From positions 124,001 to 188,000 of the forward strand of contig NZ_JAMTCR010000004.1 in the NCBI RefSeq assembly GCF_024171945.1: a stretch of 64,000 bases of DNA, written 5' to 3'. A program made the position numbers and the translations under genes. Of the stretch, positions 20,525 to 29,068 are shown in pieces. This DNA is from Actinokineospora globicatena. GTDB taxonomy: Bacteria > Actinomycetota > Actinomycetes > Mycobacteriales > Pseudonocardiaceae. The notes beneath the pieces were generated by a model, which did no database searches, was not told where the DNA came from, and was given only the letters and a program-made list of their open reading frames with translations. How positions within the stretch are numbered: the stretch's first letter is position 1; every line of letters starts with the position of its first letter.

Positions 20525-21301
20525 CTAGAGCGGGGTTGCTGTCACCCACGCGCGTAGAGCCGCGAGTTCGGTACCTAGCGACTCCGGCGTGCTGTTCTCC
20601 CGGTGCTGGACCGTGGGATCGGTGTCGGTGTCGTGGTTGATGACCATCGCGTCTGCCTCGCCGCTGTCCCAGACCGAGAGCATGCCGCCGAGAGGTCCCG
20701 ACTCCAGATACAGGTGCACGGAGTTCTTCGGGTACTGCCAACTGGGGCCGGTGATGTTCAGCGAGACCCCTGCCTCGGTCAGCGCGTCGTACTCGTCAGC
20801 GGCCCAGTCCAGGACGGCCCGGAACAGCTCTTGCCCGCGAAGCCATTCGGCGAGGACGGCGTAGTCGGCGTCGGTTAGGCCGTACCGGGGATCCACGCGA
20901 TGCAGCAGCGCCCGACCCTCGTGGTGCGCGGCGACCCAGGCACGGTCAGCGTCGGTGATCTCGTCGTCGATCCACGCGAACGGCCGCCCGTCCGCCCACT
21001 CGACCAAGGCCCTGGTCTTCCAGTGCACCCCGGCGTCGTCGTTAGCGTCGTCGGGCCAGGTGACCACGGGCAACGGCGGTAGCCCTAACAGCGGCGCGAC
21101 GCTCTCGTTGGCGTCGTTCTCCCACGTCGTGGCCCACACCAGTTCGCACGGCAACGCCGCCAACCGGGGACCGTGCGCCGGGTCGACCCGAACGAGCAGC
21201 GGGTTGCCGGGCGAATCTGCTCTATGCACCGCGTACTGCTCCGGTGCCAGGCCGAACGGGATAAGAGGTCCATCGATGTCGAGGAACAGCACGGCGGTCA
21301 C
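20525..21301 (-). CDS. HAD-like protein fused to an unidentified C-terminal domain
   Basis: 258 residues from GTG 21301 (AGG 9 nt upstream; GTG 21310 is an alternative). The N-terminal half starts AVLFLDIDGPLIPFG, a HAD motif I, and continues with WATTWENDAN and AWIDDEITDADRAW, as in small HAD-like proteins of actinomycetes. From about residue 165 a separate ~95-residue segment follows (SLNITGPSWQYPKNSVHLYL, then GGMLSVWDSGEADAM). It has the look of a small beta-rich immunity-type protein. That comparison is by eye and weak. Role unknown; possibly an immunity protein carried on a HAD carrier. Confidence 0.65.
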   Translation of the reverse strand: MTAVLFLDIDGPLIPFGLAPEQYAVHRADSPGNPLLVRVDPAHGPRLAALPCELVWATTWENDANESVAPLLGLPPLPVVTWPDDANDDAGVHWKTRALVEWADGRPFAWIDDEITDADRAWVAAHHEGRALLHRVDPRYGLTDADYAVLAEWLRGQELFRAVLDWAADEYDALTEAGVSLNITGPSWQYPKNSVHLYLESGPLGGMLSVWDSGEADAMVINHDTDTDPTVQHRENSTPESLGTELAALRAWVTATPL

Positions 21302-21481
21302 GGCGCACACCCTAGTTCGGGTCACCCGCTCAGTGCGGCGGTGACCTGGGCGGGGTCGCGTAACCTGCGCACCTGCGGTAGCGCGCTCGTCCTGCGGGCC
21401 GGTGCGTGGGCTGCGATCGTGACGGCTGACGGAGGGTTTCGGTCGGGTGCGCGGGTTGAGGTGACAGTGAGTCGGGATGGT

Positions 21482-21539
21482 GTGACGGTGGGCCAGGTGG
21501 GTGGGTTGGTGTGACGGTGGGCCGGGTGGGTGGGTTGGT
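21482..21539. repeat. 29-bp tandem repeat, two copies
   Basis: Units 21482-21510 and 21511-21539 differ at one base; the unit starts GTGACGGTGGGCC and ends GGGTTGGT. Weaker copies flank it (GTGACAGTGAGTCGG near 21461, GTGACAGCGGGTCGG at 21540). It lies directly in front of the kinase gene and supplies several candidate GTG starts in different frames. Confidence 0.8.
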
Positions 21540-24500
21540 GTGACAGCGGGTCGGGCAGGCGAGGGCGTCAGCGATGTGTTCGCCGCCGATGTCGAGGTCG
21601 GCCGGGACTTGGCGGTCGTCGACTGGGCGCGCGGGCCGCTGGGTGATCCCGCCGGGTGGCCGCAGAGCCTGCGCACGGCGGTGAGCATCCTGCTGTCGTC
21701 GCGGTTCTCGATGTGGCTGGCGTGGGGCCCGGAGCTGACCTTCTTCTGCAACGCCGCGTACCGGCGCGACACCCTGGCCCGGAAGTACCCGTGGGCGCTG
21801 GGGCGGCCCGCGCGGGAGGTGTGGGCGGAGATCTGGACCGACATCGCGCCTCGGATCGACACCGTGATGACTACCGGCCAAGCGACCTGGGACGAGGCGC
21901 TGCTGCTGTTCGTGGAGCGCTCTGGGTTCCGGGAGGAGAGCTACCACACCTTCTCTTACAGCCCACTGCGCGATGACGACGGTGCCGTGGTCGGCATGTT
22001 GTGCGTGGTCAGCGAGGACACTGACAGGGTCATCGGCGAGCGGCGGATGGCCACTCTGCGGGATCTGGGGTCGGACCCGAGTGCGCTGCGCACTGAGCGG
22101 GAGACGCTCGCGTTCGCTTGCGGCCAGCTAGCGCGCAACCTGCGGGACCTGCCGTTCACCCTCACTTACGCCGTTAAGGACGACGGCGCCACGGAACTGA
22201 CCGGCGCTACAGGCGTCGACACGGACATCTTCGACCGGCAGTGGCCAGTAACTGCAGAGTCGGTTCTGGTGGATCTAGGGCTATCCACTGCGGATTCGCC
22301 CGACGCGCCCACCCAGGCGTTGGTCGTACCGTTGCGGGACTACGGGTTCATGGTCGTCGGTCTTAACCGCCACCGACCGCTCGACGACGGCTATCGCGGG
22401 TTCGTCGACCTCGTCGCGGGCCACGTCGCTGCCGGTATCGCTAGCGCGCGCAGTTACCGGGCGCAGCAGCAGCGAGCGGAAGAACTGGCCGAACTCGACC
22501 GTGCTAAGACCACGTTCTTCTCCAACATCAGCCACGAGTTCCGCACCCCGCTGGCGCTGATCATGGGTCCGGTGGAGGAGCTGCTCGACCGGGTCGACCC
22601 GGCGGTGCGCGAGGAACTGGCGATCGTGCAGCGCAACGGGTTGCGGCTGGGCAAGCTGGTCAACACGCTGCTCGACTTCTCCCGGATCGAGGCCGGTCGG
22701 GCGCAGGCGCGGTTCGAGCCGGTCGACCTCGCGGCCACCACGGTCGAGCTGGCCAGCGTGTTCCGCTCGGCGATCGACCGCGCGGGCCTGGACTTCGTCG
22801 TCGACTGCCCGCCGCTGCCGGAGCCGGTGTACCTGGACCTGGGCATGTGGGAGAAGGTCGTCCTCAACCTGCTCAGCAACGCGGTCAAGTTCACCTTCGA
22901 CGGCTCTATCGGAGTCGCCGTTCGCGCGGAGAGCCGGAACGCGGTCGTAGTCGTCACCGACACGGGTGTTGGTGTCCCGCAGATAGAGATACCTCGACTG
23001 TTCGAACGCTTCCACCGCATCGAGAACACGCGCTCGCGGTCCAATGAGGGCAGTGGCATCGGCCTCGCGTTGGTGCAAGAGCTAGTCGGTCTGCACGGTG
23101 GCACTATCACCGCCGACAGCACCGAGGGAGAGGGCACTCGGTTCACGATCCGCCTCCCGTTCGGTCACGCGCACTTGCCCGCTGACGCTGTATCGCCGGG
23201 GTGGACCTCTAGTGCTGTCACGACGACGGCTGATCCTTACGTGCAAGAGGCACTGCGCTGGCTACCCGGCGACCACGACCTGCCCGCGATCCCTAGCGTC
23301 GAGCAAGGCGCGACCGTGCTGGTCGTCGACGACAACGCGGACATGCGCGAGTACCTCGGCCGGTTGCTCGTCGGCGCCGGGTACGGGGTCCGCATGGCCG
23401 TCGACGGGCTCGACGCGCTGGAGTCGATCCGCGCCGCGCCGCCACACCTGGTGGTCAGCGACGTGATGATGCCGCGCCTGGACGGCCTTGCCCTGGTGGC
23501 GGCCCTGCGCGGTGACCCGCGCACGGCGGCCGTCCCCGTGTTGCTGCTGTCGGCGCGCGCGGGGCAGGAGGAGTCCATCGAGGGGCTGCGGGCGGGGGCC
23601 GACGACTACCTGGTCAAGCCGTTCGCCGCCGCCGAGCTGCTGGCCAGGGTCCGGGCCAACGTGGAACTCGCTCGGCTGCGCAACCACCACGCCCGGTGGC
23701 GCGCCGCGCTGGTCGACTCGCTGCAAGAGGCGTTCTTCGTCTGCGACGCGGACGGCACGATCATCGAGGTCAACAGCGCGTTCGCCGACATCCTCGGGTA
23801 CGGCGCCGACGGGTTGCCCTACCTGCCGCCGCACCCCTGGTGGCCCGACCGCGACGCCGACCCCGAGGGCAACCAGCGGGCGGTGGACGCGTTCACCAGC
23901 CTGCTGGTCGGCGACAAGGGGGTCCGGCCGGTCGTCCCGGTCGAGCACCGCGACGGGCACCGGCTGTGGATCAGCGCGACGCACAACCGGGCGCAGGACC
24001 CCGACACCGGCCACACCGTCACCGTCGGCACCTTCCGTGATGTCACCGATGAGCACTACGCGATCCAGCGGGACGGCGCGCTCGCGGCGTTGAGCGTGCG
24101 GCTCTCCGGCGCTTCCGATTTGCCTGAGGCGTTGTCCGGCGCGCTGGAGGAGCTCAAGGAGCTGTGGCGGGCGCCGCGCGTGCTGGCCGTGGTCGGCGCG
24201 GACAACCCGGTGATCACCAGCACCGAGCCGGGCCTGGTCTGGTCGGACCTGCCCGACGCGTTGCGGTTGACCCTCGCCGGGCTGCTCGTGCACCCGACGC
24301 TCGCGCCGGTGACCGAGGGCGCGGGGGTCGGGATCAGCCTGGACCACCCGGAGGGGCCGATGGTCCTGTGGCTGGAACCCGGCGGGCAGCGGCCGTTCAC
24401 GCACCAGGACGAGCTGCTGTTGTCGCTGCTGGCCGGGCACCTCGCGCAGGGGCTGTCGCGCGCGCACCAGATCGATCAGCAGCGGGAGACCGCGCTGGCG

Positions 24501-25559
24501 TTGCAGCGCGCGATCCTCGGTCCGGCCGACCTGCCGCCGGGGTTCGTCGTGCGGTACGAGCCAGCCGCCAGTCCACTGGAGATCGGCGGCGACTGGTACG
24601 ACACGGTTCCCTTGCCCGACGGGCGGATCGGGGTCGTCGTCGGCGATTGCGTCGGCCGTGGGCTCAACGCGGCCGCGGTGATGGGCCAACTCCGCAGCGC
24701 GTGCCACGCCTTGCTGCTGCAGAACGCGGGACCGGCGCGGACTCTTATGGCGTTGGACGACTTCGCCGCCGATGTGCCGGGCGCGATCTGCACCACGGTG
24801 TTCTGCGGTGTGCTCGACCCGGTGACCGGCACTCTTACGTACTCCAGCGCGGGGCACCCACCGGCGATTCTTATCCAGCAGGTGGACGCGGTGTTCTTGG
24901 ACCAGGCAGCCGCTACGCCGTTGGCCGTGCAGCCGCCGTTCCAGCGGCCGGAGACTGTGTGCGTGCTGCCGCCGGGGGCCACGCTGCTGGTGTACACGGA
25001 CGGGTTGGTCGAGCGTCGGCGGCTGGCGATGTCGGTGGGGATCTCGCAGGTCGTGGCGACGATGGAACAGGGGCGCGCGGAGCTGCTGGACCTGCTCGCC
25101 GACCAGGTGATGACCCGCCTGGCCCCGGAGGACGGGTACGACGACGACGTCGCCATCCTGCTGTACCGGCACCCGGCGCCGCTGGTGCTGGAGTTCCCGG
25201 CGGACGCGTCCCGGCTCGCGCCCGCCCGCCGCACCCTGCGTGCCTGGCTGACCCAGTTCGGCGGTCCCACGACAGCGGTGGAGGACATCCTGGTCGCCGT
25301 CGGCGAGGCCTGGGCCAACGCGATCGAACACGGCTCCCGCGCCCGCCCGGCGGACCTCATCCATCTCCACGCGGAGACCATCGGCGCCGACCTGCGCCTC
25401 ACCATCACCGACTCCGGCGCCTGGCTCCCACCCGACCCGGACCGCAACCCCCACCGGGGCCGCGGCATCACCCTCATGCGGACGCTGATGGACCAGGTCA
25501 CCATCACCCCGAGCCCCGCTGGCACCACTGTCCACATGATCACCCGCCTGGCTCGATAG
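21540..25559 (+). CDS. hybrid histidine kinase / receiver / PAS-GAF / SpoIIE phosphatase / RsbW-like kinase
   Basis: 1339 residues if GTG 21540 is used; GTG 21501 in the tandem repeat is also in frame and no strong ribosome site decides. Domains in order: PAS-like (~20-150), GAF-like region, HisKA with His332 in SNISHEFRTPL, HATPase with NLLSNAVKF, DTGVGVP and GSGIGLALV (~440-515), receiver with DDNADM and phospho-acceptor in SDVMMPRLDG (~594-710), PAS (~722-838), GAF (~846-975), PP2C/SpoIIE with GGDWYD and VVGDCVGRGL (~1008-1212), and a C-terminal RsbW-type HATPase (AVGEAWANAIEHG, ~1222-1339). It probably integrates stress signals into an anti-sigma/antagonist network. No partner gene is adjacent; a STAS gene lies at 34956. 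Confidence 0.9.
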   Translation: MTAGRAGEGVSDVFAADVEVGRDLAVVDWARGPLGDPAGWPQSLRTAVSILLSSRFSMWLAWGPELTFFCNAAYRRDTLARKYPWALGRPAREVWAEIWTDIAPRIDTVMTTGQATWDEALLLFVERSGFREESYHTFSYSPLRDDDGAVVGMLCVVSEDTDRVIGERRMATLRDLGSDPSALRTERETLAFACGQLARNLRDLPFTLTYAVKDDGATELTGATGVDTDIFDRQWPVTAESVLVDLGLSTADSPDAPTQALVVPLRDYGFMVVGLNRHRPLDDGYRGFVDLVAGHVAAGIASARSYRAQQQRAEELAELDRAKTTFFSNISHEFRTPLALIMGPVEELLDRVDPAVREELAIVQRNGLRLGKLVNTLLDFSRIEAGRAQARFEPVDLAATTVELASVFRSAIDRAGLDFVVDCPPLPEPVYLDLGMWEKVVLNLLSNAVKFTFDGSIGVAVRAESRNAVVVVTDTGVGVPQIEIPRLFERFHRIENTRSRSNEGSGIGLALVQELVGLHGGTITADSTEGEGTRFTIRLPFGHAHLPADAVSPGWTSSAVTTTADPYVQEALRWLPGDHDLPAIPSVEQGATVLVVDDNADMREYLGRLLVGAGYGVRMAVDGLDALESIRAAPPHLVVSDVMMPRLDGLALVAALRGDPRTAAVPVLLLSARAGQEESIEGLRAGADDYLVKPFAAAELLARVRANVELARLRNHHARWRAALVDSLQEAFFVCDADGTIIEVNSAFADILGYGADGLPYLPPHPWWPDRDADPEGNQRAVDAFTSLLVGDKGVRPVVPVEHRDGHRLWISATHNRAQDPDTGHTVTVGTFRDVTDEHYAIQRDGALAALSVRLSGASDLPEALSGALEELKELWRAPRVLAVVGADNPVITSTEPGLVWSDLPDALRLTLAGLLVHPTLAPVTEGAGVGISLDHPEGPMVLWLEPGGQRPFTHQDELLLSLLAGHLAQGLSRAHQIDQQRETALALQRAILGPADLPPGFVVRYEPAASPLEIGGDWYDTVPLPDGRIGVVVGDCVGRGLNAAAVMGQLRSACHALLLQNAGPARTLMALDDFAADVPGAICTTVFCGVLDPVTGTLTYSSAGHPPAILIQQVDAVFLDQAAATPLAVQPPFQRPETVCVLPPGATLLVYTDGLVERRRLAMSVGISQVVATMEQGRAELLDLLADQVMTRLAPEDGYDDDVAILLYRHPAPLVLEFPADASRLAPARRTLRAWLTQFGGPTTAVEDILVAVGEAWANAIEHGSRARPADLIHLHAETIGADLRLTITDSGAWLPPDPDRNPHRGRGITLMRTLMDQVTITPSPAGTTVHMITRLAR

Positions 25560-25858
25560 CTCCCCTGGCGCGGCGTTGTCCACAACCCGCTGAGCCATCC
25601 ACAGGTTCTCGTTGCCCCTCTTGACAAGTCGCCGATTTTGGTAGGTTCGAACGTGGGACCTCAGACCCCGGGAGGGTGGGCCCCACCACGCGAGTCGATC
25701 TTGGCCGGGAGGCCGGGATCGGTGGGGCTCGTGGTCGGGTGGGCGGGGTTCGTGAGCCGGGGTGGCGGAGTTTCACCCGATCGGGCAGCCGGGGGCGACG
25801 GGCGTTGCCAGCCGAGGCGGCTTGGGGCGACGGCGTGTGGGGGCCTGCGCGTCGGGGC
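25560..25858. other. spacer with DnaA-box-like site and promoter-like sequence
   Basis: A TTGTCCACA (25576-25584) matches the high-G+C DnaA box; a single box is not an origin. TTGACA at 25621-25626, then a 15-bp gap and TAGGTT, looks promoter-like although the spacing is short. If used, transcription would run into the repeat block and the catalase remnant. An open frame from about 25638 is Gly/Trp-rich repeat translation and not a credible gene. Confidence 0.35.
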
Positions 25859-26200
25859 GAAGGTGGGCTGGGTGCCTGGGAAAGCGAGTGGGGCGCGTTG
25901 GGGTGGGTGTAGACGGCTGGGTGAGGCGTGCTGGGGCGAATGGTGGGCCGGGGCCTGTGGAAAGTGGAGTGGGCGTGCTGGGGCGATAGGTGGGCTGGGT
26001 GCTTGGCAAAGCGAGTGGGACGCGCTGGGTGGGGGTGGGTTGGGTGCCTGGGGAGGCGGAGTGGGGCGCGAAGGTGGGCTGGGTGCCTGGCAAAGCGAGC
26101 GGAGCCTGTTGGGGTGGAGGTGGGCTTGGGTGGCTGGGGAAGCGGAGTGGGGCGTGCCGGGGGGCTGGGAAAGCGGGAGTGAGGTGGCTGGGTGGGTGTA
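25859..26200. repeat. G-rich degenerate direct repeats, about 49-bp unit
   Basis: Copies of a GGTGGGCTGGGTGCCTGGCA AAGCGAGTGGGGCG-like unit begin near 25859, 25936, 25985, 26034, 26070, 26119 and 26159; two clean intervals are exactly 49 bp. The + strand is strongly G over C, with many GGG runs that could form G-quadruplexes. No frame is protein-like on either strand. The block ends at the start of the catalase remnant, where the missing N-terminal third of that gene should be. Confidence 0.75.
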
Positions 26201-26201
26201 G

Positions 26202-27475
26202 ATGGCGAGGAGAGGGGTAATCGGGGGGAAGGGCGCGCACGACACGTTCTGGGCCTTCGTCACCCTGCACACCGAGGCCACCCACCACCTGCTGTGGCAC
26301 CTGTCCGACCGGGGCGTGCCGCGCTCCTACCGGATGGTGGAGGGCTTCGGCGTCCACACCTTCCGACTCATCGGCGACGACGGCGGCACCTCGCTGGCCA
26401 AGTTCCACTGGAAGCCGAGGCTCGGCGTGCACTCCCTGGACTGGGAGGAAGCGCAGCTGATCAACGGTGCGGACCCCGACTTCCACCGCAGGGACCTGGC
26501 CGACGCGATCGACGCGGGGGCGTTCCCGCAGTGGGAGCTGGGTGTCCAGGTGTTCCCGGACACCCCGGAGCAGACCTTCGACGGCATCGATCTGCTCGAC
26601 CCGACCAAGCTCGTGCCGGAGGAGCTGGTGCCGGTCCAGCCGATCGGGCTGCTCACCCTCAACCGCAACCCCACCAACTACTTCGCCGAGACCGAGCAGG
26701 TCGCCTTCCACGTCGGGCACCTGCCGCCGGGCATCGACGTCACCGACGACCCGCTGATGCAGGCCAGGCTGTTCTCCTATGTGGACACCCAGCTCAGCCG
26801 CCTCGGCGAGCCCGACTTCAACCAGATCCCGGTCAACCGCCCGCACGCCCCGGTCGACGACATGCTGCGCGACGGCCAGCACCAGCACGAGGTCCACAGT
26901 GGAGTGACGGCGTACAAGCCCAACACCCTCGGCGGGGGCTGCCCGCTGCACGCCGGGCTCGACGCGGGCGCGTTCGAGGAGGTCGCGACGGCCATCGCGG
27001 CGACGACCAAGCAGCGGTCGGCACCGGCGTCGTTCGCCGACCACTTCAGCCAGCCGCGCCTGTTCTACCGCAGTCTCACCGAGGTCGAGCGGGAGCACGT
27101 CATCCGCCGAAGGCCTGCCCGCCCTGCGCGACGCGATCACCGCCGCCGGTCTGACCCCGCTGGTCATCGCGGCCAACGGCGGTGAACGCGCGGACGGCTT
27201 GGAGGTCTAGCGCATGTTCCTCGCCAGCCGCTCGGTCGAGTTCACGCCCTCTTGGTCGCCGCCGGACGCCCGCCCGGACCTGGCGCGGTCGACTCCAGGG
27301 TGATCGTGATGCTCCAAGAGGCCTACCGGCACGCCAAGGCCATCGGCGCGTGGGGTGACGGCGTCGCCGCCCTCACCGAGGCGGGTGTGGCGTCCGACGC
27401 GCCGGGCATCGTGCTGGGTGACACCCCGGAGGCCGTGTTCGCGCAGGTCGACGCGCACCGCCTCCCCTTGGCACG
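26202..27475 (+). pseudogene. large-subunit (HPII/KatE-type) catalase remnant
   Basis: From about 26235 the frame matches monofunctional clade II catalases: AHDTFWAFVTLHTEATHH, DRGVPRSYRMVEGFGVHTFR, DPTKLVPEELVPVQPIGLL and the haem-ligand Tyr region ARLFSYVDTQLSRLG. The first ~220 residues of a normal protein, with the catalytic His and Asn, are absent. After TEVEREHVI the frame is lost. The flavodoxin/PfpI-like C-terminal domain then continues in pieces: LPALRDAITAAGLTPLVIAA ending at an in-frame TAG (27208-27210) where relatives would read on, FLASRSVEF, then after another frameshift AVDSRVIVMLQEAYRHAKAI up to about 27475. Truncation, deletion, nonsense and frameshift together make it non-functional. 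Confidence 0.85.
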
Positions 27476-27600
27476 GTCCGGGGGGGAGGCGGTGCCGAAC
27501 TGTGGACACTCCGGAGTCGAGCGGGCTGACTGTCACCGCTCCGGGACTGTCGGTGGCCCCCGATAGTGTGATTCCAGCTCACGCAGAGAGGAATCGACAC

Positions 27601-29025
27601 ATGTCCGCCACGACGTACCTGGAGCTGTCCGAGACGGGGGGCGGCGCGCACAAGTTCTACGAGGTGCGCGTCGTGGACACCGAGGTCACCATCACCTACG
27701 GGCGGATCGGGGAGCAGGGGCAGGTCAGGACGGCGACCTTCGCCGACAACGGCAAGGCGCTCAAGGCCGCCGAGAAGAAGATCGGCGAGAAGGTGCGCAA
27801 GGGGTACGCGCCCGCGGTCAAGGGCGAGCGGGCGCGCAGGCCGGTGAGCAGGCGGGAGATCGTCAGCACCCGCTCGACCGCGCGCCAGGCCCCGGTGCTG
27901 TGGCGCTTCGCCTCCGGCGCCCCGGCGTTCGGCATCTTCGTCGGCGACGAGCAGGCCTGGGTGGGCAACGAGAACGGCGACGTCTACACGCTGACCCACG
28001 ACGGCAGGGTGACCGGCCGGTTCGGACTCCCGGACGCGGTCAAGTGCATCGTCGCCGACGACTTCTGGATCTACGCGGGCTGCGACGACGGCAACGTCTA
28101 CGACCTGGGCGCGAAGGTCCCCCGGGTGGCCTACGAGATCGCCAACGACGTCGACATCTACTGGCTCGACATCCACGACGGCGTGCTCGGGGTGTCCGAC
28201 CGGCAGGGTGGCGTCACCGTCGTCGACCACGAGGACGAGTTCCAGTGGTCGCGGCCGAGTTCCGGCGACAGCGGGTGGATGGTCCGCAACGCCGCCGACG
28301 GCGTGTACCACGGGCACTCCCGCGGCGTGACGCACTACTCCACGCGCGGCGAGCAGGTGTGGCACGCGGAGACCACCGGCAGTGTCCTGTTCGGCTGGCA
28401 GGAGCGCGCCGAGGTGTTCGCGGGCACCAGCCGCGGCTGGGTGCACCGGTTCGCGAAGTCCGACGGCCAGGTCACCGGCGACTACCGCTGCGACGCCGCG
28501 GTGTTCTCCTGCGCCACCTCACCCGACGGCGAGTTCGTCTTCGCGGGGGACAACCAGTCCTCTGTGTACTGCTTCGCCGCCGACGGCACCCGGCTGTGGA
28601 AGCTGGGCACCGGCTGCGGTTCCGCGTACTCCATGCAGTACCGCGACGAGCGCCTGTACCTGGTGACCACCGACGGCTCCCTCGCCTGCGTCGACGCCAG
28701 CCCGGCCGCCGTCCACGCCGCCGAGCAGGGCACCCTGCCCGACCGCCAGGACATCAAGGCGGGCAGCATCAACCGGGTCGAGGCCACCGCGGAGGTCGAG
28801 GTCGTCACGCACGTCGCCCCCGGCGACGGTGTCCTGGTGGAGTGCGTCCAGGTCGGCGGCCGGGTCCGCGTCCACGTCCTGTCCGACGGCTACGACCGCA
28901 CCTGGGGCGTCCAGTTCCCCAAGCACATCCGCGTCCCCGGCGCCCGCTACGTCGTCTCCGAGGTCCTCACCTCGGCCAGCGGCTCCTTCTACCGCGCCCG
29001 CGGCGAGATCAAGCGCATCCACTAG
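27601..29025 (+). CDS. WGR-domain protein with C-terminal beta-propeller
   Basis: 474 residues from ATG 27601 (AGAGAGGAA upstream); the open frame extends to 27355 but that part lies within catalase-remnant sequence. Residues ~1-85 are a WGR domain (YLELSETGGGAHKFYEVRVV, TITYGRIGEQGQVR), known in PARPs and bacterial proteins to bind DNA or protein. A basic linker follows, then from ~100 to ~395 repeated WD40/PQQ-like blades (GNENGDVYTLTHDGRVTGRF, AGCDDGNVYDLG, AGTSRGWVHRF). The last ~70 residues are separate (ISRVEATAEVEVV-like, YDRTWGVQFPKHIR). Probably a scaffold or sensor. No partner; ends at a strong terminator. Confidence 0.83.
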   Translation: MSATTYLELSETGGGAHKFYEVRVVDTEVTITYGRIGEQGQVRTATFADNGKALKAAEKKIGEKVRKGYAPAVKGERARRPVSRREIVSTRSTARQAPVLWRFASGAPAFGIFVGDEQAWVGNENGDVYTLTHDGRVTGRFGLPDAVKCIVADDFWIYAGCDDGNVYDLGAKVPRVAYEIANDVDIYWLDIHDGVLGVSDRQGGVTVVDHEDEFQWSRPSSGDSGWMVRNAADGVYHGHSRGVTHYSTRGEQVWHAETTGSVLFGWQERAEVFAGTSRGWVHRFAKSDGQVTGDYRCDAAVFSCATSPDGEFVFAGDNQSSVYCFAADGTRLWKLGTGCGSAYSMQYRDERLYLVTTDGSLACVDASPAAVHAAEQGTLPDRQDIKAGSINRVEATAEVEVVTHVAPGDGVLVECVQVGGRVRVHVLSDGYDRTWGVQFPKHIRVPGARYVVSEVLTSASGSFYRARGEIKRIH

Positions 29026-29031
29026 TGGTCG

Positions 29032-29064
29032 GGTTCGGGCCTGGGGGCACCCCAGGCCCGAACC
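29032..29064. terminator. bidirectional terminator hairpin
   Basis: Perfect 15-bp stem (29032-29046 with 29050-29064) with a 3-nt loop, between the convergent WGR gene (stop 29025) and the NACHT gene (stop at 29069). Confidence 0.85.
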
Positions 29065-29068
29065 GGGC

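Noticed and set aside
23262-25598. Long minus-strand frame opposite the SpoIIE/kinase gene
   Set aside because: No recognisable domains, biased composition, fully overlapped by a gene with eight identifiable domains.
25859-26200. Possible CRISPR array
   Set aside because: Units are degenerate with no constant repeat/variable spacer structure and no cas genes nearby.
25638-26201. 187-residue Gly/Trp-rich ORF across the repeat block
   Set aside because: It is the translation of degenerate nucleotide repeats; all frames are open only because of the base bias.
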